From Dokdonia sp. (GTDB lineage: Bacteria; Bacteroidota; Bacteroidia; Flavobacteriales; Flavobacteriaceae), in contig JAHDIF010000002.1 in NCBI GenBank assembly GCA_020630915.1, positions 124,001-188,000 on the forward strand: a DNA stretch of 64,000 nucleotides, written 5' to 3'. Position numbers and translations under genes: made by a program. The notes beneath the pieces were generated by a model, which searched no databases, was not told the origin of the DNA, and saw only the letters and a list, made by a program, of their open reading frames with translations. How positions within the stretch are numbered: the stretch's first letter is position 1; every line of letters starts with the position of its first letter. This document shows positions 8,448 through 17,167 of the stretch, piece after piece.

Positions 8448-8957
8448 CTAGTTTATTAATTGATAATCCACCACAACAGAGTCTGCCGTCGTATTAAAAA
8501 AGAAACCTTCTGGAGAAAGTTTAGGAGGGAAGACGTCTCGTATACGTTTGGTAACCACTAGGCTACTCGCATCCTTATTATAGACTACCGAAATTAGATC
8601 TACCGCTTGATTAATGTAGTACACTTCGTTTTTTATAGCGAGATCTGTTGCGCCAGGAGCATTTATAAAACCAAGAGGAATAGGGTTTGTGGGATCTGCA
8701 TTATCAAAAATATGAAACCCCTCATTTTTTTCTCCTACAAATAGGAGTCCCTCTAAGACATAAATTTTTCCAGAATCTGTAATCGCTTTAGGATCGTCTA
8801 ATGAAACGCTTGCCTCAAAAGTAGGCCTGTCTAAAATAATAGCTTCGTAGTTAGAAAAAGGCTCAACACCTGGATCGATAATGACATCATCGTCGTTACC
8901 ATAAATGCAGCTTTGTAAGGTTACCGCCGTCATGGCTAATAGAATTATTTTTTTCAT
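8448..8957 (-). CDS. Short lipoprotein with LVIVD-like repeats
   Basis: 169 aa. Signal peptide with lipobox 'LQSC' (Cys17), an acidic linker, then blades such as 'GEKNEGFHIFDNADPTNPIPLGFI' (broken here only to show the style), matching the neighbouring LVIVD lipoprotein. It is first in a two-gene operon. Its small size suggests it carries only two or three blades. Function not recognised. Confidence 0.65.
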   Translation of the reverse strand: MKKIILLAMTAVTLQSCIYGNDDDVIIDPGVEPFSNYEAIILDRPTFEASVSLDDPKAITDSGKIYVLEGLLFVGEKNEGFHIFDNADPTNPIPLGFINAPGATDLAIKNEVYYINQAVDLISVVYNKDASSLVVTKRIRDVFPPKLSPEGFFFNTTADSVVVDYQLIN

Positions 8958-9022
8958 ATGGATATAGTTTCCTATTAGATGATAGAAATGCCATATCGTT
9001 GCGTGTGAGGTGTGTTAAGAAA

Positions 9023-9526
9023 TTACAAAGACTTCACCAGCTCCCGATGGTCGCGGATTCCGCGCTTTAAGTTGTCAAAAATAATGAGGGCTTTGTCTAC
9101 TTGGGTTTGTTCGGTTTTAAATCTAGAAATATAATAAATGAGACTCCTTCTCTTACCAGGTGTAAGGGCGTCAAAAAGTTCAAAACCTTCTGGATCACTA
9201 TCCATAACAGCTTGCAACGCTTCAGGTACTTCTACGCCGTATTTAGATTGATCTTCAAATAGTTGCAATTCAAAATAGTCTGAGGGGAAAATGCCTAATT
9301 TCTTCTGGTAGCCCTTCCCAAAGCTTATAACGTACTGCCCTTTATAAAAATGTAACGCACCGTGAAAATCTAAGACCTTATCTTCAAAAAATGCCTTGAT
9401 AGCGATTCTTTTGTGTCCCGCTTTAGCGAAAGCGGAAGCAATCTCATCTGGAATTATGATACTATGTGATCCTGTACTTGAAATAGTACCTGCCAGAGTA
9501 ACTTCAAAACGAACCGATTGTAACAT
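9023..9526 (-). CDS. YdeI/OmpD-associated family protein with DUF1905 domain
   Basis: 167 aa. The N-terminal ~90 residues match DUF1905 ('IIIPDEIASAF...HKRIAIKAFF'). The C-terminal ~60 residues ('VMDSDPEGFELFDALTPGKRRSLIYYISRFKT') match the bacteriocin-protection YdeI/OmpD-associated family. The biochemical role is unknown. An AFAKA stretch is coded by a one-mismatch copy of the 14-bp palindrome (9420-9433). It is last in a three-gene operon with 2-bp gaps. Confidence 0.8.
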   Translation of the reverse strand: MLQSVRFEVTLAGTISSTGSHSIIIPDEIASAFAKAGHKRIAIKAFFEDKVLDFHGALHFYKGQYVISFGKGYQKKLGIFPSDYFELQLFEDQSKYGVEVPEALQAVMDSDPEGFELFDALTPGKRRSLIYYISRFKTEQTQVDKALIIFDNLKRGIRDHRELVKSL

Positions 9527-9528
9527 AC

Positions 9529-9738
9529 TTAAAAATTAGAATCACGCTCGAAGTAAAGATAAAAATACATTCCTATACCAAAATCTGTAGCGTCTGTAGA
9601 CACTAATCTCCAGCCCTCTTTAGCCATTTCATCTAGCTTTTTTTGAATGTCTTTTGAAGAGGTTTCAAGGATGTGTGTCTTACCAGCAAATGCTTTTGAA
9701 TAATAAATAAGGGATTCAAGTTTGTATTCTTTTTTCAT
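9529..9738 (-). CDS. DUF4177 small protein
   Basis: 69 aa with the DUF4177 pattern: 'KKLDEMAKEGWRLVSTDA...YFYLYFER', a two-strand/one-helix fold. Function unknown. It is spaced 2 bp from both neighbours, so it belongs to one transcript with the hydrolase-OsmC gene and the YdeI-like gene. Confidence 0.75.
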   Translation of the reverse strand: MKKEYKLESLIYYSKAFAGKTHILETSSKDIQKKLDEMAKEGWRLVSTDATDFGIGMYFYLYFERDSNF

Positions 9739-9740
9739 AA

Positions 9741-10961
9741 TTATTTGGTATACGTTGTGATTACTTGCGTCTCGCTATGTAGTGTTTTATGTACGGGGCA
9801 CTTGTCTGCAATCTGGAGGATGCGAGCTTTTTGTTTTTCGTTTAGGTCTGCTGTTAGTTTTATGATACGCGTAAAGGTGTCTATCTTATTAGAAGGATCG
9901 TCTTCACAGCTTTCGCAGTCCTGTGCATAGGTGCGACTGTAACTAGTATGTACCTCTACATTTTTTATAGGCCATCCTTTGCGTTTTGCATACATCTGTA
10001 TGGTCATTGCAGTACAAGCAGAGAGGCTTCCTGCAAGGAGCTCGTACGGAGTTGGGCCAAAATCATTACCGCCTACTCGTATTGGTTCATCTGCTCGATA
10101 ATAGTGATTTCCTAATTTCATTTCGGTGGTAAAACCATCGTCACCGTCAAGACTGGCTACTACTTGATGGGTAGTATTAATTTCTTCTTCTACGGGCGCT
10201 GGTAAATAGCGCGCTGCCCATCCCGCAATTACTTGTCCCACGTATGAGGCATTTTTTTTATCAATAAGCAAATGTTCTGATCCATCTAGGGTAACAAAAC
10301 TTTTAGGGTGATGGGCGGCTAGGTAGATTTCTTCTGCATTTTTTATTGATACCGTTGAATCTTGCGGAGAGTGGAAAATAAGCAAGGCTTCATCTCTTAA
10401 TTTATGAGCCGCATTTGCACAACTTAAAGATTCTAGATCGTCTATAAACTGTTTTTTGAACGTAAAGGGTCTTCCTGCAAGTGTTACGTCTGCCACACCT
10501 TCCTGTTTTATAACCTCTAAGGCACTGCCTAATTGTTTTTGTACGTGCGCAGGATTACTAGGAGCTCCTATGGTAGTCACCGCTTTTACACTTTCTATTT
10601 CTGATCCTGCAAATAGTACAGCTGCACCTCCCAGAGAATGTCCCGCAAGTAGGGTAGGAGCTTCGTATTCTTTTTCTAGAAATGCTGCGGCAGCGATAAT
10701 ATCTTGCACATTGGTACTAAAATTAGTATCTGCAAAATCGCCTTCACTTTTATTAAGCCCAGTAAAATCAAAGCGTAACACCCCAAAACCCTCAGATGCC
10801 AGCGCTCTACTAATATTACGGGCAGCAGAAAAATCCTTACTACACGTAAAACAATGCGCAAAAATCGCGTAGTTATGAGGATGTTGATCTGCAGGCAGAT
10901 CTAGTCTTGCCGATAATTGTTGACCTCTGCCGTTAGAAAAAACAAGTTTTTGTGAGCGCAT
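9741..10961 (-). CDS. Bifunctional alpha/beta hydrolase - OsmC family protein
   Basis: 406 aa, two fused enzymes. Residues ~1-255 are an alpha/beta hydrolase with nucleophile elbow GHSLGG (Ser109), an acid near 'SPQDST' and a histidine in 'GSEHLL'. Residues ~265-406 are an OsmC/Ohr peroxidase domain with 'LSACTAMTI' (first redox Cys) and 'KCPVHKTL' (second Cys), which reduces organic hydroperoxides. The fusion is known in bacteria; it may hydrolyse peroxidised esters and reduce the released peroxide (inference). First gene of a three-gene operon. Confidence 0.88.
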   Translation of the reverse strand: MRSQKLVFSNGRGQQLSARLDLPADQHPHNYAIFAHCFTCSKDFSAARNISRALASEGFGVLRFDFTGLNKSEGDFADTNFSTNVQDIIAAAAFLEKEYEAPTLLAGHSLGGAAVLFAGSEIESVKAVTTIGAPSNPAHVQKQLGSALEVIKQEGVADVTLAGRPFTFKKQFIDDLESLSCANAAHKLRDEALLIFHSPQDSTVSIKNAEEIYLAAHHPKSFVTLDGSEHLLIDKKNASYVGQVIAGWAARYLPAPVEEEINTTHQVVASLDGDDGFTTEMKLGNHYYRADEPIRVGGNDFGPTPYELLAGSLSACTAMTIQMYAKRKGWPIKNVEVHTSYSRTYAQDCESCEDDPSNKIDTFTRIIKLTADLNEKQKARILQIADKCPVHKTLHSETQVITTYTK

Positions 10962-11062
10962 TAATAATGGTTTTTAGTAAAGTTACAAATTGATTTAATG
11001 AATAGTCGCGTTGACTTCAGTAACTAATAAAAAAAAAGCCCTACAATTGCCGAGCTTTTTCA

Positions 11063-11746
11063 TTATTGGTCTTTCTTCCTAAAATCTGTATTTATAAAAA
11101 TAGCCACTTGCAATCTCTCAAAGTTTCTATTTCCTATATGGTTTTTGAGGAAACCAGTTTCGAAGCGTACATCGTCATTTATATGAATCCCTAAAGCTCC
11201 ATACAAACGATTCTGTCCAAATGTAGGTGCCTGTAGATTGATAAAAATCTCATCATAAGCCGTTAGGTAAAAACGCTTACTTAAAGGGTAGGTAAGGCGC
11301 AAGAAGTAACGTGCGCGATGTTCTGTATCATTACCAGAAATAGGTCTATTGATAAAGCGTTGCTCTAATCGATATCGATGGCTGAACTTAAGTTTACCAA
11401 TATTATTACGTAGTACCAGTTGCTGGTAGATACGGTTTTCTGTAACGTTTTCTTCGCCTTCTGGTTCTTCAAAAGTACCGTCTGTTGTGATATATCCATA
11501 CCCAAAGGAGGCCATCGCATTATCAGAAATGTCATAATTAAGTGCGGTACGAAGTAATAATTGATTAAAATTACTTCCAAACTCATAATTACGGTATTGA
11601 GCCTCTGCGTGGATACTCATTTTTTCTGATATCCTATTTTTGGTAAAAAGCATTGCCCAAGAGCCTAAGTCATCTTGACCGTCATTCTGAGCTTTTATGG
11701 AGTGTGCACCTGCTATCAAAACAAGCAATAAAACTAATTTTTTCAT
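11063..11746 (-). CDS. DUF2490 outer-membrane beta-barrel protein
   Basis: 227 aa with a cleavable signal peptide ending 'AHSIKAQ', then alternating amphipathic strands through to an aromatic-rich C-terminus. This is the DUF2490 pattern, for example 'DLGSWAMLFTKNRISEKMSI' at the start of the mature chain. The protein is expected in the outer membrane; its role is not known. Single gene, 43 bp downstream of the large Asp-box gene on the same strand. Confidence 0.75.
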   Translation of the reverse strand: MKKLVLLLVLIAGAHSIKAQNDGQDDLGSWAMLFTKNRISEKMSIHAEAQYRNYEFGSNFNQLLLRTALNYDISDNAMASFGYGYITTDGTFEEPEGEENVTENRIYQQLVLRNNIGKLKFSHRYRLEQRFINRPISGNDTEHRARYFLRLTYPLSKRFYLTAYDEIFINLQAPTFGQNRLYGALGIHINDDVRFETGFLKNHIGNRNFERLQVAIFINTDFRKKDQ

Positions 11747-11788
11747 ATAAAGAACTCCTCTATTTATGAGAGGGAAATAGGATTGAGG

Positions 11789-14700
11789 TTAATTTAATTT
11801 TATGGTTTTAATTTCTTTAAATGGTAGTACATCTAAAGCTTTCATCGTCGCCTCAAAAGAGGTCCACTTTTCAGAAAAGAAGTTATTTGTTTTTTCTATA
11901 GCTGCTTCTAGTTCTGTTTTTGCTTGAGCCAGCAATCTATCTTCAGTTGCTGTCATACCGTTGGGTCTACTTCCTGCGTACTGTCTTGCAACTCCTATGC
12001 GACGCATCACCGTAGGCGCTGGATTACGGGTGATTCCCTGACGCTTATCTTCTTTGCCTATATATAGTGCCATCACTTTGTCTATCTCTTTTGCCATATC
12101 CTTTGCTGCTTTGATATGATCCTTATGAGCTTCTTTATCTTTCTCCTTAAGATCTTTATGATAGGACTCTGCTATTTTTTTACTTTCTACTAACTGTTTC
12201 ACAGCACCTGCAGCCGTTTGAGTGTAGGCTTGGAGTAATTTTTCACGCTCGTATCTTTCGTCAATGGCTTTTTGCGGCACTTCTAATCTAGGGTCTGTAG
12301 CCACCGTAATCATTTGCTCACTCGACTGGTCACCATAACTCATTACTAATTTATAGGTCCCTGGTTTTACGGTAACACCTCCTGGCTCATTCTTGCGTTT
12401 TCTTATCGTACGAGAAGGTCTGTCTCCGCCCGCTTCATTAAGGAACCAAGTCATCTTATGTATCCCACTACTATCTGGAGTTTTTGTTTTAAGATGGCGT
12501 ATCTGGCGACTACCGTCATATATTTTTAGGTGAATAGAGTCCCATTTAGGAGTATTCTTTTCCATTTCTGCAGAGGCGGAAATCTCGTCATCATCTTCTT
12601 TGGCATCCGCGAAGGCGGATGTCTCGTTCTCTTTTTCCTTCTTTGTTATATAGTACTTAATCTGAGCCCCAAAGTCTCTATTCTCTCCGTTGTAGAGTGC
12701 ATCTCCTCCAAAACGGCTACCTGTAGGCTGTTGGTAGGCTGCATCATAGGCCGTAGGTGGTTGAAAGAGTTCAAGCTTTCGCGAAAGCGTACCCCTATCC
12801 TTAGCAATTGCTCTGAGTGGTCTAATATCATCCAGCACCCAAGCCGCCCGCCCAAAAGTCCCGATAACCAAATCGTGCTCTCTAGGATGAATCACTAAAT
12901 CTTTTACGGAAGTAGTTGGGAATCCTTTAGTATACTTGGTCCAATTGCTTCCTGCGTCTATAGAGATATATAAACCATCGTCTGTTCCTAAAAAGAGAAG
13001 GTTCTTTTCTTCTGGATCTTCTATAATACTTAGGGCATAACTCTGTACATCTTGTGCATCTACAATGCGCGTCCAAGTTTTTCCATAATTGGTGGTTCTG
13101 TAGGCGTAAGGTGTATAATTAAACCGTCTGTAATCATTTGCTACGAGTAGCGCTTCTCCTTTGTTCTTGTTACTAGCCTTGATCTGTACAATCCAGCTAC
13201 CTGTAGGCAATCCTTTTAAATTTTTGGTTACTTCAGTATAGCTCTGGCCACCATTTTGCGTGTAATGCACGCGACCATCATCGGACCCTACCCAAAACAT
13301 ATTTTTTTCCAGCGGGGAAGGCTCGATCACTAAAATTGTGGTGTGATTCTCGGCCCCAGTGGCGTCCATAGAAAGTCCGCCAGATTCGCTTTGTTTCTGT
13401 TTCTCAGGATCGTTGGTTGTTAAGTCTGGTGATATTACGTCCCAAGTAAGCCCCTTATCTGTACTCTTGTGCACAAACTGGCTTCCAAAATAAATAGTAT
13501 TACTATCAAACGGATCTATATTAATCGCACTATTCCAATTAAATCGTAATTGCACGTCTGGATCAGGATGTGTAGGTCTTACCGAATAGTTGTTACCCGT
13601 TTGCCAGTCGTAACGACTCACAAACCCTTGCTGACTCATACTATATCCATATCTACTGTCATCTGGATCTGGAACGACATCAAAACCATCTCCAAAGGAT
13701 ATCTCCTGCCAGTAATGATTTCTAATGCCTTGCGCTCTCCACACATAGGCAGGACCTCTCCAGCTACCATTATCTTGCATACCACCGTATACGTTGTAAG
13801 GAAATTCATTATCTACCGCAATGTGGTAAAACTGTGCCACAGGTAGATTCCCTATAAAACGCCACGTTTTTCCGCCGTCTTTGGTAATATTCATACCACC
13901 GTCATTTCCGTCTATCATAAACTTACCGTTTGTAGGATGTATCCACCAGGCGTGGTGATCTGGGTGTACACCATTGTCTACACCATAAGCACCCATAAGC
14001 TGCTTAAAGTTTTTACCACCATCTTCAGATACGTTTACGTACGTAAAAATCGAGAAGACTCTATTTTCATTTTGAGGATCTACATAAATCTCGCTATAAT
14101 AGAAAGGCCTGTTTCCTATATCGCTCTTGTCATTTACTTTTTTCCAGTTAAATCCACCGTCGTTAGAACGGTATAATGCGTTTTTCTTGGCTTCTACTAG
14201 GGCATATACCACATTTGGGTTATTGCGAGCAATAGCAATACCTATTCTTCCTAAATCTCCTTTGGGTAATCCATCTGTATCAGAAAGTTTTTTCCAAGTA
14301 TCGCCACCATCATGTGTCATATACATACCACTTCCAGAGCCTCCAGATTTAAAGAACCAAGGATCGCGCTTGTGTTCCCACATCGCGACAAAGAGCTTGT
14401 TAGGGTTGCTCGGGTCCATGACCATATCTGCGACACCGGTTTTATTATTATTAAAGAGTATTTTTTTCCACGTTTTACCACCATCTGTTGTTTTAAAAAC
14501 GCCGCGTTCTGGATGTTCACCCCAAGGGGAGCCTATGGCACCTACATACACCACATTAGGATTAGTAGGGTCGATAATCACACGATGGATGTGGCGTGTT
14601 TTTTCTAGTCCCATAGATTTCCACGTTTTACCCCCGTCTAGAGATTTATAAACTCCATACCCTCCATTAAGGGAGTTACGCGGGTTTCCTTCTCCTGTTC

Positions 14701-15010
14701 CTACCCAGATAACACTAGGGTTAGACTGTTGGATAGCAACAGCACCTATAGAGGCCGTGAGCTCATTATCAAAAATGGGATCCCATTTGATCCCGCCAGA
14801 AGTAGACTTCCAGAGACCGCCTGAAGCTGTACCTACGTACATGATATCTGGGTTAGAATTAACGACATCTATGGCTGTCACACGTCCAGACATTCCTGCT
14901 GGCCCTATATTTCTAGGCTGCATTTGCTGTAAGAGCGACATGTCTAATTTTTGAGAAACTCCTGTAAACGCTACGAGCAAAAGGAGTATGAGAGAAGTAA
15001 TTTTTTTCAT
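11789..15010 (-). CDS. Secreted Asp-box (BNR)/sortilin-like beta-propeller protein
   Basis: 1073 aa with signal peptide (residues 1-20). Many Asp-box motifs of the form S-x-DGG-x-TW recur from residue ~60 to ~720 ('STSGGIKW', 'SLDGGKTWKS', 'TTDGGKTWKK', 'THDGGDTWKK', 'SIDAGSNWTK'), giving one or two large propellers like VPS10/sortilin or BNR glycosidases. The C-terminal ~300 residues include a beta-rich segment and a Lys/Glu-rich helical region (~930-1060). It is often annotated as a glycosyl hydrolase, but no catalytic residues can be assigned. No type IX sorting tail is seen. Palindrome copy at 12775. Confidence 0.8.
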   Translation of the reverse strand: MKKITSLILLLLVAFTGVSQKLDMSLLQQMQPRNIGPAGMSGRVTAIDVVNSNPDIMYVGTASGGLWKSTSGGIKWDPIFDNELTASIGAVAIQQSNPSVIWVGTGEGNPRNSLNGGYGVYKSLDGGKTWKSMGLEKTRHIHRVIIDPTNPNVVYVGAIGSPWGEHPERGVFKTTDGGKTWKKILFNNNKTGVADMVMDPSNPNKLFVAMWEHKRDPWFFKSGGSGSGMYMTHDGGDTWKKLSDTDGLPKGDLGRIGIAIARNNPNVVYALVEAKKNALYRSNDGGFNWKKVNDKSDIGNRPFYYSEIYVDPQNENRVFSIFTYVNVSEDGGKNFKQLMGAYGVDNGVHPDHHAWWIHPTNGKFMIDGNDGGMNITKDGGKTWRFIGNLPVAQFYHIAVDNEFPYNVYGGMQDNGSWRGPAYVWRAQGIRNHYWQEISFGDGFDVVPDPDDSRYGYSMSQQGFVSRYDWQTGNNYSVRPTHPDPDVQLRFNWNSAINIDPFDSNTIYFGSQFVHKSTDKGLTWDVISPDLTTNDPEKQKQSESGGLSMDATGAENHTTILVIEPSPLEKNMFWVGSDDGRVHYTQNGGQSYTEVTKNLKGLPTGSWIVQIKASNKNKGEALLVANDYRRFNYTPYAYRTTNYGKTWTRIVDAQDVQSYALSIIEDPEEKNLLFLGTDDGLYISIDAGSNWTKYTKGFPTTSVKDLVIHPREHDLVIGTFGRAAWVLDDIRPLRAIAKDRGTLSRKLELFQPPTAYDAAYQQPTGSRFGGDALYNGENRDFGAQIKYYITKKEKENETSAFADAKEDDDEISASAEMEKNTPKWDSIHLKIYDGSRQIRHLKTKTPDSSGIHKMTWFLNEAGGDRPSRTIRKRKNEPGGVTVKPGTYKLVMSYGDQSSEQMITVATDPRLEVPQKAIDERYEREKLLQAYTQTAAGAVKQLVESKKIAESYHKDLKEKDKEAHKDHIKAAKDMAKEIDKVMALYIGKEDKRQGITRNPAPTVMRRIGVARQYAGSRPNGMTATEDRLLAQAKTELEAAIEKTNNFFSEKWTSFEATMKALDVLPFKEIKTIKLN
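12775..12788. repeat. Palindrome GCTTTCGCGAAAGC, exact copy 3
   Basis: Inside the Asp-box gene, read in a different frame as Leu-Ser-Arg-Lys. Confidence 0.9.
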
Positions 15011-15147
15011 TTTGGTTGGTGATTTTAACTTTCTAGTACAAGTAAACCTTAAAAATAAGCAAATGTGATGGGAGAATTCTTAAAGAGGTGTTAAGGTAGC
15101 TTTCGCCAAAGCATAATTAATACAAATACCGTATTTTTAATATTGCA

Positions 15148-16272
15148 ATGAAAAGAAACACTCATAACCGCTCTGGTTTTGTTTTTACCACTTATACTGC
15201 GCCATCGCAGTCCAAGTTTGAACAATTACTCGATATTTTTCAAGAATTAATCACCCATACTTCTGGAGATTTTGATGAAGCGATGGATTGGTTAAAGCAA
15301 TTAGATGAGGAGTATAAGCTTACCAATGAAGAGTATACGCTGGATGATTTTGTCCAAGAACTCAAAGATAAGGGCTATATACGGGAGGAGATAAAACCGG
15401 ATGGCACTCAAAGTGCTACAATTACAGAAAAGACCGAGCGTGCCATTAGACAGCGAGCGTTGGATCAGATATTTGGAAAACTTAAAAAAAGTGCCCAAGG
15501 AAATCACCGTTCTAAGCAATCGGGAAGAGGTGATGAGCATACGGGTGACTATCGAGATTACCGTTTTGGCGATCCGTTAGAGCGTATCTCCATGACCGAA
15601 AGCTTACGTAATGCACAGATTAATAATGGCGTGGGCGATTTTAGCTTACGCGAAAGCGATCTCATAGTAGAAGAAACCCATTTTAAAGCCCAGATGAGCA
15701 CTGTGCTTATGATTGATATCTCGCACAGTATGATTCTGTATGGAGAAGATCGCATCACACCCGCAAAGAAAGTCGCTATGGCACTGGCGCAATTAATTAC
15801 CACGCGTTATCCAAAGGATAGTCTAGATGTGATTGTTTTTGGTAATGACGCCTGGCCTATTAAAATAAAGGAGCTTCCTTATTTACAGGTAGGACCTTAT
15901 CATACAAATACCGTGGCTGGACTGGAGCTTGCGATGGATATCCTGCGCAGAAAGCGTAACACAAACAAACAAATCTTTATGATTACAGATGGCAAACCTA
16001 GCTGCCTAAAACTTAAAGACGGGCGATATTATAAAAATCCTAACGGTCTAGATGAGCATATTGTAAGTAAATGTTACAGTATGGCGCGTCAAGCGCGAAA
16101 GGTAAACATCCCCATCACCACCTTTATGATTGCAAATGATCCCTACTTACAACAGTTTGTAGATAATTTTACAGAAGCAAACCAAGGAAAAGCCTTTTAC
16201 ACAGGATTACAAGGCCTAGGCGAAATGATCTTTCAAGATTATGAAACCAATCGTAAGAAGAAAATAAGGTAA
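15148..16272 (+). CDS. VWA domain protein of a VWA/AAA-ATPase pair
   Basis: 374 aa. The N-terminal ~170 residues are helical and charged. A von Willebrand A domain (about residues 180-360) carries the MIDAS motif D-I-S-H-S ('VLMIDISHSMILYG') and 'MITDGKPS'. The AAA+ ATPase two genes downstream is the likely partner: such pairs resemble the ChlD/ChlI and MoxR/VWA chaperone systems that use ATP to load metal or remodel a target. The last 12 codons are duplicated 147 bp downstream. A palindrome-like copy (15644-15657) reads as LRES. Confidence 0.85.
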   Translation: MKRNTHNRSGFVFTTYTAPSQSKFEQLLDIFQELITHTSGDFDEAMDWLKQLDEEYKLTNEEYTLDDFVQELKDKGYIREEIKPDGTQSATITEKTERAIRQRALDQIFGKLKKSAQGNHRSKQSGRGDEHTGDYRDYRFGDPLERISMTESLRNAQINNGVGDFSLRESDLIVEETHFKAQMSTVLMIDISHSMILYGEDRITPAKKVAMALAQLITTRYPKDSLDVIVFGNDAWPIKIKELPYLQVGPYHTNTVAGLELAMDILRRKRNTNKQIFMITDGKPSCLKLKDGRYYKNPNGLDEHIVSKCYSMARQARKVNIPITTFMIANDPYLQQFVDNFTEANQGKAFYTGLQGLGEMIFQDYETNRKKKIR

Positions 16273-16275
16273 ATG
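16237..16275 (+). repeat. Tail repeat copy 1 (3' end of VWA gene)
   Basis: 39 bp covering the last 12 codons of the VWA gene, its TAA and the ATG that follows. It matches 16384-16422 with one mismatch (AAA/AAG, both Lys). Confidence 0.95.
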
Positions 16276-16419
16276 TGTATGTATCAGAATGCCATAGTTA
16301 CGCCTAGGATTAGGGTGGTTACTTTAGAAAATGACTACTTTTTTGAGTCATTTTCTAAATTTTTCCGTTTCCTTTTTGTGAAGGATTATGAAACCAATCG
16401 TAAGAAGAAGATAAGGTAA
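16273..16419 (+). CDS. 48-codon cassette ORF between VWA and DUF1835 genes
   Basis: Starts with the ATG directly abutting the VWA stop (TAA|ATG) and ends at a TAA directly abutting the DUF1835 ATG. It is in the same frame as the VWA gene. Residues 1-37 are new sequence, aromatic-rich ('YFFESFSKFFRFLFVK'). Residues 38-48 repeat the C-terminus of the VWA protein ('DYETNRKKKIR'). It could be a real small protein, a C-terminal extension if the VWA stop is read through, or only the trace of an inserted element. A 14-bp inverted repeat lies within it. No homologue is recognised. Confidence 0.3.
   Translation: MCMYQNAIVTPRIRVVTLENDYFFESFSKFFRFLFVKDYETNRKKKIR
16323..16359 (+). terminator. Hairpin inside the 147-bp cassette
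   Basis: Perfect 14-bp stem (16323-16336 / 16346-16359) with a 9-base loop, followed by TTTTT. As an attenuator it would lower expression of the two genes behind the VWA gene. Confidence 0.55.
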
Positions 16420-16422
16420 ATG
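16384..16422 (+). repeat. Tail repeat copy 2
   Basis: Second copy of the VWA gene tail, placed so that its TAA is followed at once by the DUF1835 start codon. Offset from copy 1 is exactly 147 bp. Confidence 0.95.
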
Positions 16423-17163
16423 CCAGAACATATCTATCATATCACAAATGGAGATGCTTTATCAGATCGCCTAGAAGAGCTTAAAATAGAAGGAGTGATC
16501 TTGACAATGCGAGAATGCTTGATTGATGGACCCAAAGATACTTCCAAAGGTTTCGAGGTTTTTTTAAAATTACGTGAAGGTTTTATATACGAGCAATTTG
16601 GTCGAGAACATTCATATGATGAGTATGTGGTTTCTGAATTTAAAAAGATGAAGAAGATTTCTGAAGATAGTGTCATTTACTTTTGGTTTGAAGATGATTT
16701 GTTTTGTCAAGCAAACTGGTGGTTTTTGCTCTATTATCTACGAGATAGCAAAGCAAAAAAGTACTTAGTACGCTCCGGAGATACATCGCCGTATAGTTTT
16801 GCGAGATTGAGTGATAAAGAGTTGTTGAACGCGTTTGAAGTAAGAGTAGAGTTGGTAGAACAGGAGTTGACGGCATTATGGGAATTGTATGCAAACGATG
16901 ATAGTCAAGGTATAGAAGCCTTATCAGAATCGTTTGTAAAGAAATACTATTTTGTAAAACCTGCTTTTAAGGCACATATGGATAGATTGCCTTCAAGCAA
17001 CTCTTTAGTTAAACCAAAAGAAACTGTAAAGGAAATAGGAGCAGAGTTGGGTTTTGAGAATTTTGGCAAGCTGTTTCAAGAATTTCAGAGAAGGTTGCCT
17101 ATGTATGGATACGGAGATTTGCAAGTGCAAAATATATTGAAAGAATTAAAAAAAGAAAATTAG
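16420..17163 (+). CDS. DUF1835 domain protein
   Basis: 247 aa. The N-terminal ~120 residues match DUF1835 ('HITNGDALSDRLEELKIEG...MRECLIDGP'), and the C-terminal helical part resembles DUF3658 ('ALWELYANDD...KKYYFVKPAFKAHMDRLPSS'). Function unknown. It lies between the VWA and AAA genes and its start codon abuts the stop in tail-repeat copy 2. That fits an ancestral operon in which VWA and DUF1835 were directly adjacent (TAAATG) before the 147-bp cassette appeared. 4 bp separate it from the ATPase gene. Confidence 0.8.
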   Translation: MPEHIYHITNGDALSDRLEELKIEGVILTMRECLIDGPKDTSKGFEVFLKLREGFIYEQFGREHSYDEYVVSEFKKMKKISEDSVIYFWFEDDLFCQANWWFLLYYLRDSKAKKYLVRSGDTSPYSFARLSDKELLNAFEVRVELVEQELTALWELYANDDSQGIEALSESFVKKYYFVKPAFKAHMDRLPSSNSLVKPKETVKEIGAELGFENFGKLFQEFQRRLPMYGYGDLQVQNILKELKKEN

Positions 17164-17167
17164 AAAT

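Noticed and set aside
12530-14954. Several long open frames antisense to the Asp-box gene
   Set aside because: They are shadows of a repetitive coding sequence; no start context, no family likeness, and the minus-strand frame is clearly coding.
16323-16359. Terminal inverted repeats of an insertion sequence
   Set aside because: The inverted repeat is a compact hairpin with a 9-base loop in the middle of the cassette, not at its ends, and no transposase is present.
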